A stretch of 64,000 bases of DNA from Desulfitobacterium metallireducens DSM 15288 (GCF_000231405.2 NZ_CP007032.1:1984001-2048000), one strand, 5' to 3'; positions 34,671-42,807 are shown, counted from the stretch's first letter. Program-made: numbers and translations. Notes: generated from the sequence alone by a model not told the origin.

Positions 34671-34700
34671 CAGTAACTGACTGTCTCCAGCCAGTTACTG
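34671..34700. repeat. Inverted repeat CAGTAACTG/CAGTTACTG
   Basis: Perfect 9-bp arms (34671-34679 and 34692-34700) separated by 12 nt form the middle of the three hairpins in this 177-nt gap. Confidence 0.5.
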
Positions 34701-34708
34701 TATTAAAA

Positions 34709-34738
34709 AGACCCCAATCCCATAGAAGACTGGGGTCT
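34709..34738 (-). terminator. Terminator after the second MFS gene
   Basis: AGACCCCA (34709-34716) and TGGGGTCT (34731-34738) form a GC-rich stem followed by TTTTT on the minus strand, 33 nt after the MFS stop. It ends the caiA2-MFS operon. Confidence 0.85.
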
Positions 34739-34771
34739 ATTCACAAAATAGACTATAGAAGTATTCGATAA

Positions 34772-36010
34772 TTACTCTTGAACAAGCTTTTTACCGATCT
34801 TAACGGCTCCAATGACCAAAATGATACCTATTACTAAAGTTACAAGGTTCAACTGCCAAGCAAAGACAAAGCTCTTGGTGAGGTCAAAAATTCTTGCATA
34901 AATAATGGCTGCAAAAGCAGCAATGACACTTTGTACCATGGTAACGTAACTATAGATTTTACCAAACTCTCTCTGTCCAAAGATTCCTTTGATTAGGAGT
35001 GGCAGCATAACAGTCAGAGCAGCAAAACAAAGTCCAAAGAAAATCAAGCCCGTGTAGAAGACGGTAACGTTTCCGCCACCCATCAAAATAACAACAACTC
35101 CTACAATACCGCTGATTAAGGAAGTAAGCATAGCGCCAAGATAGCCAACCTTATCCGTAAGCCATCCCAGGAAAACTTTTCCGCCCATATTGGCGAAGTT
35201 CAAAATCGTCATCGCAAATGCTCCTACCGTTGTAGCAAGACCCACCGAAGTTGCATATCCCGGGATTTGGGTGTTCATGGAAGCATACAAAACAACAATG
35301 CCGGCAACGAGAACAACCATATACAAGGCAGGGGATTTCAGCGCATTGACTGCAGATACTCCTTTTAAAGGTGCAGCAGCCTTAGACGTTTGTCCTTCTT
35401 CATAGCCATAAGGCTTTAAGCCCATTTCTGAAGGCTTGAAACGGATAACAAAGAGAATTCCAGGCATGGAAATGACCCAAGCAGCTACAGACATGATAAG
35501 ACGAGCGGATCTCCATCCATATTGGGTAATCAATTGTCCTGCAATAGGATTGGCAATTGCCGAACCTACAGTACCTAGAGCTAAGGCGACTCCCAAAAGA
35601 GTGGCATATTTTTTGTTAAACCAGTTACCTAAGATGATAGGCACTGCGAGATACATAATTACAGCTTGACCAAGACCGATAAAGATAGCTGAAATATTCC
35701 AAGCCATAGCCGTATGGAACTGGGAAGCAGCTCCTGTAGCAACACAAACAAAAGTCATAGCAGTACCTAATAATAACTTTGAATTGACTTTATAAATCAA
35801 TTGGCTGGCAAATGGTTGAGAGAACGCCATAACTAACATATAAATGGTTAGATACCAAGATGCAGCTGTACGTGTCCAACCCATTTCTTTAGCTACTGGT
35901 GTTAGATAGAGACCGTTGGTGTTTCCCAACATTCCTACTGCGGCAAAAAACATCAATGATAAGGAAATGAAAACTAACCAGGGATAATAAGATTTTTTGC
36001 TTTGTTCCAT
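34772..36010 (-). CDS. MFS transporter, oxalate/formate-antiporter-like 12-TM carrier
   Basis: A 412-residue, 12-segment major facilitator of the OxlT/monocarboxylate type: long glycine-rich helices (TLLGVALALGTVGSAIANPI), a central cytoplasmic loop around residues 195-215, and GWLTDKVGYLGA between helices 8 and 9. Such carriers typically move organic anions, often by exchange. It is co-directional with and 125 nt downstream of the CaiA-like copy 2, so it shares sigma-54 promoter C. This makes it the second candidate for substrate uptake or substrate:product exchange in the island. Confidence 0.8.
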   Translation of the reverse strand: MEQSKKSYYPWLVFISLSLMFFAAVGMLGNTNGLYLTPVAKEMGWTRTAASWYLTIYMLVMAFSQPFASQLIYKVNSKLLLGTAMTFVCVATGAASQFHTAMAWNISAIFIGLGQAVIMYLAVPIILGNWFNKKYATLLGVALALGTVGSAIANPIAGQLITQYGWRSARLIMSVAAWVISMPGILFVIRFKPSEMGLKPYGYEEGQTSKAAAPLKGVSAVNALKSPALYMVVLVAGIVVLYASMNTQIPGYATSVGLATTVGAFAMTILNFANMGGKVFLGWLTDKVGYLGAMLTSLISGIVGVVVILMGGGNVTVFYTGLIFFGLCFAALTVMLPLLIKGIFGQREFGKIYSYVTMVQSVIAAFAAIIYARIFDLTKSFVFAWQLNLVTLVIGIILVIGAVKIGKKLVQE

Positions 36011-36135
36011 GTATAATTCCCTTCCTTTTAAAAAATTACAATTAGCTCTTCGGAAAGATATATCTTTTTCCCCTTGATATTAACTTAACCTCCTCTCATC
36101 GACTCGGGGAAAAATAATTAACAATAAAAATTCAA

Positions 36136-37287
36136 TTACTTAAATTGTTTTAAAATGGCTCGGCCGGCGACATGAACCATAACCTCATCTGTTCCGCCCC
36201 CGATGCGGTGAACCCGAGAATCAACCCACAATCTCGAAATTCGGCAATCCGTCGTATAGCCAATTCCGCCCATAATCTGCAGGGCGTCATCAATAACCTC
36301 ACAGGATGCCTGAGCACAATAAAGTTTGGCCAATGCAGAAGAAACCTGAACGGAAATCCCATTGTCAATTTCCCAAGCACACTTGTAGACCATATTCTTC
36401 ATATTTTCGATTTTCAATTTCATATACGTCAGCTTTTCTTGAATAAGCTGTTGACTGCCGATAGTCTTGCCAAATTGGACCCGTTGATTCGCATAACGGG
36501 CTGCATCCTCAAAGGCGCATTCCGCCATGCCCATTACAGCTGCTGCAATATACAGTCGTTCAACCTCAAAATTGATCATGGCCTGTATAAAGCCCTTGCC
36601 CTCAACCCCGACCAGGTCCTTTTCTTCAAGCTCAACATTCTCCAAATAGACCTCACAGGTATCCATCATATGCCAACCAATTTTTTTGAGTTTCTCAACT
36701 TTAACACCGGGTACATTCATCGGAACCCACCACATGGTAAATGCATTGCGCTTGTCTGCATCATTGACTTCTTCTGAGTTTCGAGCTAAACAAAGCATAT
36801 AGGGCGCTCTTAGGGCATTACTCATGAAGGTTTTATGCCCATTAATATAAACCTTGCCATTTTTGCGGGTAAACGTTGTCGCAATCGCACTGCTGTCAGA
36901 ACCAGCCTGAGGCTCGGTAAAGCCCAAGACAAAAGCTACATTACCGGCCTGAACCTCTCTCATCGTGTCCGTCTTTTGTTCCTCTGAGCCAAATTCCAGC
37001 ATATCGGCAATGGATAAGGCCTGTCCAAACACGAAGTGTGGTCCGCCGTTCTTTGTTATCTCTTCCGCAACGAGCATCATCGTCATGGTATCCACAGGAG
37101 TACCGTCATATTCCTCAGGAACACCTAACATACCAAAACCGTTTTCCATTAATGCTTTCACAAACCGCGTAGGATACTGACCTAGTTCATTACACTCTTT
37201 CATATATTCCTCTGTGCAATCTCTGGCCATAATCTCTCGAAGACTCTCCAATAATAATTCTTGTTCTTCTGTCAGCCTAAAATCCAT
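36136..37287 (-). CDS. CaiA-like acyl-CoA dehydrogenase/reductase, copy 2
   Basis: A 383-residue paralogue of the 30680 gene with the same CaiA-type blocks (TEPQAGSDSSAI, CAFEDAARYANQRVQFG, GGGTDEVMVH). By eye about 48 residues differ, clustered at residues 33-47 (LGQYPTRFVKALM), around residues 245-255, and at 320-345; these may tune substrate choice. The ATG follows AGGAGG. It is the first gene of the caiA2-MFS operon, driven by sigma-54 promoter C. Electrons should come from FixAB encoded in the same regulon. Confidence 0.88.
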   Translation of the reverse strand: MDFRLTEEQELLLESLREIMARDCTEEYMKECNELGQYPTRFVKALMENGFGMLGVPEEYDGTPVDTMTMMLVAEEITKNGGPHFVFGQALSIADMLEFGSEEQKTDTMREVQAGNVAFVLGFTEPQAGSDSSAIATTFTRKNGKVYINGHKTFMSNALRAPYMLCLARNSEEVNDADKRNAFTMWWVPMNVPGVKVEKLKKIGWHMMDTCEVYLENVELEEKDLVGVEGKGFIQAMINFEVERLYIAAAVMGMAECAFEDAARYANQRVQFGKTIGSQQLIQEKLTYMKLKIENMKNMVYKCAWEIDNGISVQVSSALAKLYCAQASCEVIDDALQIMGGIGYTTDCRISRLWVDSRVHRIGGGTDEVMVHVAGRAILKQFK

Positions 37288-37351
37288 CGTATTGCCTCCT
37301 GCGTGGTAATGATTTAATGACAGCAGCTAGCGAAACCTATTTCTAAGTATT

Positions 37352-37368
37352 TGCAAGTCCTGTGCCAA
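37352..37368 (-). promoter_or_regulatory. Sigma-54 promoter C (caiA2-MFS operon)
   Basis: On the minus strand TTGGCACAGGACTTGCA fits the TGGCACR-N4-TTGCA consensus with ten bases between GG and GC. It lies about 65 bases upstream of the caiA2 start. Confidence 0.9.
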
Positions 37369-37424
37369 ATCGCCAAAAATAATAAAACCCAATATTCATA
37401 AGGATTATATTGAACAAGTCAATT

Positions 37425-37484
37425 TATGTGAATGTAATTATGTTCACTATCTTTGAACAATGTGTTCAAGTAAAGTGTTAGACT
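37425..37484. promoter_or_regulatory. Upstream activating element C
   Basis: The 60-bp element repeats the block order of A and B: TATGTGA-ATGTAAT, TGTTCA-N7-TGAACA (37441-37459), another TGTTCA, then GTGTTAGACT. It starts 57 bp upstream of promoter C. The rest of the 37288-37563 gap holds the terminator of the CoA-binding gene. Confidence 0.78.
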
Positions 37485-37509
37485 TCACAAAGATTGTTCA
37501 GTTATAATA

Positions 37510-37546
37510 AAAAGATGACTCCTGTACAAAACAGAAATCATCTTTT
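37510..37546 (-). terminator. Terminator of the nucleoside-catabolism/CoA-binding unit
   Basis: AAAAGATGA (37510-37518) and TCATCTTTT (37538-37546) form a 9-bp stem, followed by T-rich sequence on the minus strand, 17 nt after the 37564 stop. It marks the right border of the island. Confidence 0.75.
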
Positions 37547-37563
37547 AGCTTCACTTCTATAAA

Positions 37564-38046
37564 TTACCATCTTTTCTTCGGAACTTTTGGAGAATGTAAT
37601 CCGTGCCAATAACAAGGATTGAAAAATCCAAAAGGCCGAGTAAAGATTTTATGTTTCAGAATACACCCTTTAACGACTTCGATCCCCAATTCATCCGCCT
37701 GTTTCTGAAACTCAGAAGTCCAATTTTGCTCCTGGAACCAGACCGTTTTAGCACCACACGCTTGAACCTCAGACATGAGATCAGCAAGCTTCTCAGCATG
37801 TAGACAGGGCACAACCACATCTACTTTATCCTGCAATGCTGCTAAATTAGGATAAACTTTGCTTCCTTCAAGTCGAGCTAGTCCCTCTGCCACGGGAAAG
37901 GTTGCACAGCCAAATTCCTTTAGCGTTTGATAAGCTTTCCAGGCATGCTTATGTTTGAGGAAACGCCCATCATCCCCTAGAATTGCATAACTCTGACCTG
38001 TATTTAAATTCCCTGCTAGTCTATAAATCTTTTTCTCACGCATCAT
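37564..38046 (-). CDS. CoA-binding domain protein (YccU-type)
   Basis: The 160-residue product matches the CoA_binding_2/YccU pattern: AILGDDGRFLKHKHAWKAY at the nucleotide-binding turn, FPVAEG...GSKVYPNLAAL, DVVVPCLHAEKLADLM, GAKTVWFQEQ and a conserved GCILKHK at the end. Such proteins bind CoA or a related nucleotide and lack a known reaction. The ATG at 38046 has AAGGAG six bases upstream; a GTG two codons earlier overlaps that site. It lies 69 nt after pdp and may be the last gene of that operon. Confidence 0.75.
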   Translation of the reverse strand: MMREKKIYRLAGNLNTGQSYAILGDDGRFLKHKHAWKAYQTLKEFGCATFPVAEGLARLEGSKVYPNLAALQDKVDVVVPCLHAEKLADLMSEVQACGAKTVWFQEQNWTSEFQKQADELGIEVVKGCILKHKIFTRPFGFFNPCYWHGLHSPKVPKKRW

Positions 38047-38115
38047 ACCCACTCCTTAGGTTACTTACCTAAAGATACGTAGGAAAGCGTAGTCCTATGA
38101 AAAAATTTTTATCCC

Positions 38116-39417
38116 TTAACGAATGACTTCGGCGATAAGCGGAAGATTTTCAGGCTTCTTTGGCCCGACCAGAACGGATTCCTGTGCTAAGGCTATGCCT
38201 TCCGCTTTTTTATCCTCGGTAGAGGTATACAGCTCGAGCACAGGTTCTCCTGCTTCCACCCAATCCCCTTGCTTTTTATATAAGTAAACTCCGGCTCCAA
38301 GATCAATCTTACTTTCCTTAGTCACGCGCCCTGCGCCTAAAACCATCGCAATATGACCAATCTTACGCGCATCGATCCATTGAATATACCCAGAAATTGG
38401 AGCGAGATAAGAAGCCCTGAGAGGGGCAAGCGAGAAATTTTTTTGCTCAAAATTTGTCAAGTTTCCACCCTGAGCCCTAACAAATTCACGAAATTTGGCT
38501 AAAGCTTGTCCATTTTCTAATGTTTCTCTTACCCGTTTGCGGCCTTCCTGGGTATTTTGAACCTTTCTTCCGGCAACAAGCATTAACGCTCCCAGTTCAA
38601 CACAAAGTTCAACGAGATCCTGGGGCCCCTTCCCTTGCAAAGCCTCCAGAACTTCAATAACCTCAATCGCATTACCAATCGCGTTCCCTAAGGGCTGTTC
38701 CATAGCGCTTAAAACAGCAATCGTATCCCTACCTAAGGTCTTCCCGATTCCAACCATTGTTTTTGCTAAAGCTTGAGCATCTTCAAGCGTTGCCATGAAC
38801 GCACCCGAACCATATTTAACATCAAGAACGATTCCTTGAGCTCCAGCAGCAATTTTTTTGCTCATAACGGACGAGGCAATCAAAGGAATAGAGGGCACAG
38901 TTCCCGTAACATCCCTCAAGGCATACAGTTTTTTGTCAGCGGGTACGATATTCCCGGACTGCGCAATTACCGCAAGTCCAACATCCTTCACTTGTTGCAA
39001 AAATTCATCCCGCTCCAGTTCAACCTTAAACCCTGGAATCGAGCTTAATTTATCAATCGTTCCCCCAGTATGACCCAGTCCTCTACCTGACATCTTGGCA
39101 ATGGGCACTCCACAAGCAGCCACCATCGGACTCAAGAGAAGGGTTGTTTTGTCTCCCACCCCACCCGTACTGTGCTTGTCCACAAATCGTCCATCAAGAA
39201 CAGAAAGGTCTAACTGTTCCCCACTCTCAGCCATCGCTAAGGTTAACTCGGCAATTTCCTCTGTCTCCATCCCACGGAAAAAGACAGCCATCGCCCAAGC
39301 TGACATCTGATAATCAAGGATTTGTCCCTCGACGTATCCTTGGATGATAAAGCGAATCTCCGCTGGAGTCAGCGTACCGCCATCTCTTTTTTTCTCGATA
39401 AGATCGACCATCCGCAT
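38116..39417 (-). CDS. pdp: Pyrimidine-nucleoside phosphorylase
   Basis: Splits thymidine, uridine and deoxyuridine with phosphate to the base and (deoxy)ribose-1-phosphate. The 433-residue form beginning MRMVDLIEKK is the usual length, with GGAG eight bases before this ATG. Signatures are KHSTGGVGDKTTL (phosphate site), MSGRGLGHTGGTIDKL and KKIAAGAQGIVLDVKYGSGAFM. It is downstream of punA and deoB in a nucleoside salvage operon whose ribose-1-phosphate product feeds DeoB. Confidence 0.94.
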   Translation of the reverse strand: MRMVDLIEKKRDGGTLTPAEIRFIIQGYVEGQILDYQMSAWAMAVFFRGMETEEIAELTLAMAESGEQLDLSVLDGRFVDKHSTGGVGDKTTLLLSPMVAACGVPIAKMSGRGLGHTGGTIDKLSSIPGFKVELERDEFLQQVKDVGLAVIAQSGNIVPADKKLYALRDVTGTVPSIPLIASSVMSKKIAAGAQGIVLDVKYGSGAFMATLEDAQALAKTMVGIGKTLGRDTIAVLSAMEQPLGNAIGNAIEVIEVLEALQGKGPQDLVELCVELGALMLVAGRKVQNTQEGRKRVRETLENGQALAKFREFVRAQGGNLTNFEQKNFSLAPLRASYLAPISGYIQWIDARKIGHIAMVLGAGRVTKESKIDLGAGVYLYKKQGDWVEAGEPVLELYTSTEDKKAEGIALAQESVLVGPKKPENLPLIAEVIR

Positions 39418-39435
39418 CGTATTCACTCCTACCCC

Positions 39436-40272
39436 TTACAGCACTCTTACCAAAGCTTGGACAAACCGAATAAACTGCTTCTCGATCCGTTCCGCCGTTT
39501 CCATGACTTCTGCATGGCTAAGACGTTGTGGCAAAATCCCTGCAGCCATATTCGTTACACATGAAATACCGAGAACTCGCATTCCACCTTGATTTGCGAT
39601 AATGACTTCAGGTACAGTCGACATTCCGACTAAATCGGCTCCGACGGTTCGAAGGAAACGAATTTCGGCAGGAGTTTCATAACTTGGGCCACTCATCGCA
39701 GCGTAGATTCCTTCTTGAGGATGAATCCCGATTTCCTGGGCTACAGATAAGGCCTTTTGTCGCCATTCTAAATCATAGCCTTCACTCAGATCAGGAAAGC
39801 GTGGACCTAAGCTCGAGATATTTTCTCCTCTCAAGGGATTTTCTCCCATGAAATTGATATGATCTTTGATTAAGACCAAATCGCCCGGGCGATAAGAAGC
39901 ATTAATTCCTCCAGCAGCATTTGTGACAATTAACCCATTCAGACCGAGAACTTGCATTACGCGTATGGGAAAAGTGACCTCTTGCATCGAGTAACCTTCG
40001 TAGTAATGGAACCGTCCCTGCATGGCCACAATATATTTACCCATCACCTTGCCAAAAACGAGTTCACCCTTATGTCCCTCAACCGTCGAGACGGGGAAAT
40101 GAGGAATTTCCCGATAAGGAATAGCAATTTTTTCTTCGATAAGATCCGCAAATCCGCCTAACCCTGAACCGAGAATGATTCCAAGCTCTGGTTGTATATT
40201 CACTTTTTCATTGAGATAACTTCGAACTTCAGCAAGCTTTGTTGAATACTCCGCTTCTTTAATAATGGTCAT
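39436..40272 (-). CDS. punA: Purine-nucleoside phosphorylase (trimeric type)
   Basis: The 278-residue enzyme cleaves inosine and guanosine and their deoxy forms. It has ILGSGLGGFADLIEE, HFPVSTVEGHKGELVFG, MQGRFHYYEGYSM, the active-site VTNAAGGINASYRPGD, and SGPSYETPAEIRFLR with GADLVGMSTVPE. These are hallmarks of the trimeric PNP/MTAP family. It lies between deoB and pdp and converts purine nucleosides for the same pentose-phosphate outlet. Confidence 0.93.
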   Translation of the reverse strand: MTIIKEAEYSTKLAEVRSYLNEKVNIQPELGIILGSGLGGFADLIEEKIAIPYREIPHFPVSTVEGHKGELVFGKVMGKYIVAMQGRFHYYEGYSMQEVTFPIRVMQVLGLNGLIVTNAAGGINASYRPGDLVLIKDHINFMGENPLRGENISSLGPRFPDLSEGYDLEWRQKALSVAQEIGIHPQEGIYAAMSGPSYETPAEIRFLRTVGADLVGMSTVPEVIIANQGGMRVLGISCVTNMAAGILPQRLSHAEVMETAERIEKQFIRFVQALVRVL

Positions 40273-40302
40273 TTTTCGTCGCCCTCCTTCAAATTATTAA
40301 CT

Positions 40303-41481
40303 CTATTTGGGTTGGAAAACTTCTGCTAAAAAGCTCTGCCCATGCGGTAGAGAAGTCGTTTCAAGATAATCAGCGACAGTTTGTCCCAGATCGGCAAAGC
40401 TTGTCCTAATCCCTAAATCAACACCACTTCGCAGGGTATTCCCCATCACTAAAAGGGGAACATATTCTCGAGAATGATCGGTACTCGGTGTCGTCGGATC
40501 ACAACCATGATCTGCCGTAATCACGAGGAGATCCTCCTCACGTAAACGGGCTAGAATCTCCGGCAAACGCACATCAAATTCTTCCAAAGCCTGTGCATAT
40601 CCTTCGACATTATTTCGGTGACCATACACCATATCAAAGTCTACGAGATTCGTCATAATAAGGCCTGGCATATCCTGTTCAAGATAGGTGAGCGTTTTAT
40701 CGGCACCCTCTTGATTCCCCTTAGTCAAAACGAACTCTGTAACACCATGACCATAATAGATATCTTTAATTTTGCCGACCGCCATCACCCCTAACCCCGC
40801 CTCTTGAACATAATCCAAGAGAATTTTATGCGGCGGCTCGATTGCGAAGTCGTGCCGATTCGTGGTTCTGTAATAATTTCCAGGTTCGCCTAGAAACGGT
40901 CGAGCTATGACTCGCCCAACCCGTAAATCACCATCCAGCATTTCCCGAGCGATTCCGCAAATCTGCATGAGTTCAGGAAGAGGAATGACCTCTTCATGAG
41001 CGGCAATCTGAAAAACCGAATCAGCTGAAGTATATACAATCGGCCGACCTGTTTTGACATGTTCTTCTCCCAAACGTTGGATAATTTCAGTGCCGGAAGC
41101 CACTTCATTTCCTAAAATCTGTCGTCCAATTTTCTCTTCAAAGGATTGAATAAAGGCATCAGGAAAACCTTTCGGAAAAGTCGGAAATGCTTTTTCGAGA
41201 ACAACTCCTGCTATTTCCCAATGTCCTGTCGTCGTATCCTTACCCGGGGATACCTCCGCCATCTTGCCGTAGCAAGCCTTAGGCGCTGAACTCGGGTCTA
41301 CTCCTTGTATTGGAGCAATATTTCCAAGTCCAAGAGCTTGAAGATGGGGTAAATTTAATCCCCCCCTCGCTTTAGCAATGTTCCCAAGGGTGTTGCTACC
41401 TCGATCACCATATTCTGCAGCATCCGGCATTTCGCCGATACCTACGCTATCTAAAACGATTACAATGACTCTTTTCCCCAA
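40303..41481 (-). CDS. deoB: Phosphopentomutase DeoB
   Basis: Interconverts (deoxy)ribose-1-phosphate and -5-phosphate, linking the two phosphorylases to central metabolism. The 392-residue alkaline-phosphatase-fold enzyme carries metal ligands in [26 protein letters not shown] (phosphothreonine), [20 protein letters not shown]. The start is TTG with GGAGGTG six bases upstream, giving the usual length; nine upstream codons are discarded. In Bacillus the orthologue (drm) also follows xerD (ripX). Confidence 0.95.
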   Translation of the reverse strand: MGKRVIVIVLDSVGIGEMPDAAEYGDRGSNTLGNIAKARGGLNLPHLQALGLGNIAPIQGVDPSSAPKACYGKMAEVSPGKDTTTGHWEIAGVVLEKAFPTFPKGFPDAFIQSFEEKIGRQILGNEVASGTEIIQRLGEEHVKTGRPIVYTSADSVFQIAAHEEVIPLPELMQICGIAREMLDGDLRVGRVIARPFLGEPGNYYRTTNRHDFAIEPPHKILLDYVQEAGLGVMAVGKIKDIYYGHGVTEFVLTKGNQEGADKTLTYLEQDMPGLIMTNLVDFDMVYGHRNNVEGYAQALEEFDVRLPEILARLREEDLLVITADHGCDPTTPSTDHSREYVPLLVMGNTLRSGVDLGIRTSFADLGQTVADYLETTSLPHGQSFLAEVFQPK

Positions 41482-41511
41482 ACGATTGCACCTCCTGAAT
41501 GAACTCAAGTC

Positions 41512-42489
41512 TTAATCTGCTCGCGGATGGGCCTTCCGGAAAACCTCGATTAAATGCTGACGTGATACATGGGTATAAATCTGAGTCGTTGAAATATCCA
41601 CATGTCCCAACATTTCCTGGACCGAACGAAGATCAGCTCCATGATCAAGCATATGCGTAGCAAAGCTGTGCCTCATCAAGTGAGGATAGACATTTTCTTT
41701 AATTCCATGCTTTTTAGCCCATTTTTTGAGAATTTCCCAAACCCCTTGACGGGTAAGGCCTCCTCCTCGAAAATTCAGAAAGAGCAAGTTTGAGGATTTC
41801 TTACCCAGAAGTCTTCCTCTTGCTTCCTGAAGATAGTTTTGTATAGCTTGCACCGCAGGCTCTCCTAAGGGAACAATTCGTTCCTTATTCCCTTTTCCTC
41901 GGCAACGCAAATAAGCATTCTCCAATGATAAATCCTTCAACGTCAGCCCAGTCAATTCAGACACACGCAAGCCACAACTATACAAGACTTCCAAAATAGC
42001 TCGATCCCGCAGTTCCAAAACAAGGTTTTTAGTTTCTTCTTTTGTACTTTCTCCTTTTGTACTCTCTTCTATTTGTTCCTGACTGCTTTTCTCTCCTATA
42101 TCAGGTTTTGGAGAACTGTCTAATAGTTTGTCCATTACCTTCTCAGACAACACATAAGGAAGATTTTGTTCAAGTTTAGGTGTCGTTAAATATTCTGTTG
42201 GATCATCTGACCTCAGTCTTTCTATAAGGAGAAAAGAAAAAAGCCCCCTTATCGTTGCTAGATAACGGGCAAGCGTACGCGCAGATCGACCCTGCTTTTT
42301 CTCATCAAGAAGAAACAGGAAGAGATCATTTCCTTCACAGTTTCTTAAAGTCTTTGTTTTAGCATTCAGAAACAGATGTAATTTTTTTAGATCACGCTCG
42401 TAGCTGCGGCGAGTATTAATCGACAGTCCACGTTCCACATTAAGGCAGGTCAAATATCTGCGAATCCAAGCCAAATCCTGGATCTCCAT
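41512..42489 (-). CDS. xerD: Tyrosine recombinase XerD
   Basis: XerD resolves chromosome dimers at dif with XerC. The 325-residue protein has the N-terminal SAM-like domain and a catalytic domain with R (YSCGLRVSELTGL), K (CRGKGNKERIVPLG), HxxR (PHLMRHSFATHML), H (MLGHVDISTTQ) and the nucleophile Y in QIYTHV. It is about 28 residues longer than usual because of a hydrophilic insert between the domains (about residues 130-160, with STKGESTKEETK). Its place between the YqzK-like gene and deoB matches the Bacillus ripX locus, so it is a housekeeping gene and not a phage integrase. Confidence 0.93.
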   Translation of the reverse strand: MEIQDLAWIRRYLTCLNVERGLSINTRRSYERDLKKLHLFLNAKTKTLRNCEGNDLFLFLLDEKKQGRSARTLARYLATIRGLFSFLLIERLRSDDPTEYLTTPKLEQNLPYVLSEKVMDKLLDSSPKPDIGEKSSQEQIEESTKGESTKEETKNLVLELRDRAILEVLYSCGLRVSELTGLTLKDLSLENAYLRCRGKGNKERIVPLGEPAVQAIQNYLQEARGRLLGKKSSNLLFLNFRGGGLTRQGVWEILKKWAKKHGIKENVYPHLMRHSFATHMLDHGADLRSVQEMLGHVDISTTQIYTHVSRQHLIEVFRKAHPRAD

Positions 42490-42560
42490 CCAGCATCCCT
42501 CCCTTATAGTCTAATCATTCTACATTAGGGAGGGATATTCCTGCGCCTTTAACGTAAGCT

Positions 42561-42746
42561 TCAACGTCGTGTAGTATCCTCAACCCTCATCGGATTCCCA
42601 CTTGGATGACGTTCATCCTGAGCTTGCGAAGAAATCCAAAGGCTACAGACATTCACTAATTTTGGCAATACGACTGCGAGAAGGATCAGCAGAATAAAAA
42701 CGCGTGCAATATAAAAGAAAAACTCAGTCCAACTTTTTTTCATCAT
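42561..42746 (-). CDS. YqzK/DUF4227-like small membrane protein
   Basis: The 61-residue product has a basic N-terminus and one transmembrane helix (ARVFILLILLAVVLPKLV), followed by a hydrophilic tail. Its identity rests mainly on position: in Bacillus a similar small membrane protein (YqzK, DUF4227) lies immediately upstream of xerD. The ATG at 42746 directly follows GGGGAGGGGAGCGT; a longer reading has no site. Function unknown. No fur gene is present between it and spoIIM, unlike in Bacillus. Confidence 0.6.
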   Translation of the reverse strand: MMKKSWTEFFFYIARVFILLILLAVVLPKLVNVCSLWISSQAQDERHPSGNPMRVEDTTRR

Positions 42747-42807
42747 ACGCTCCCCTCCCCTAAAAGCGTATGCAATCAACGATTGTCTCTATGTATTTTT
42801 CCCATCA

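Noticed and set aside
16211-37287. Island as a canonical carnitine (cai) operon
   Set aside because: No BCCT-type carnitine carrier, the crotonase lacks the hydratase glutamates, and an OYE-type reductase and two MFS carriers are present. The cai resemblance is by family only.
16211-37287. Island as a bile-acid 7-dehydroxylation (bai) operon
   Set aside because: No BaiE-type dehydratase and no BaiA-type short-chain dehydrogenase are found; only ligase, transferase, OYE and MFS classes are shared.
25352-37484. The three repeated 58-bp elements as a CRISPR or insertion-sequence remnant
   Set aside because: They are 5-7 kb apart, each at a fixed distance from a sigma-54 promoter, with no spacers, transposase or target duplications.
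41512-42489. Tyrosine recombinase as a sign of a prophage or integrative element
   Set aside because: It is flanked by yqzK-like and deoB genes as in the Bacillus ripX locus, with no phage genes or att repeats nearby.
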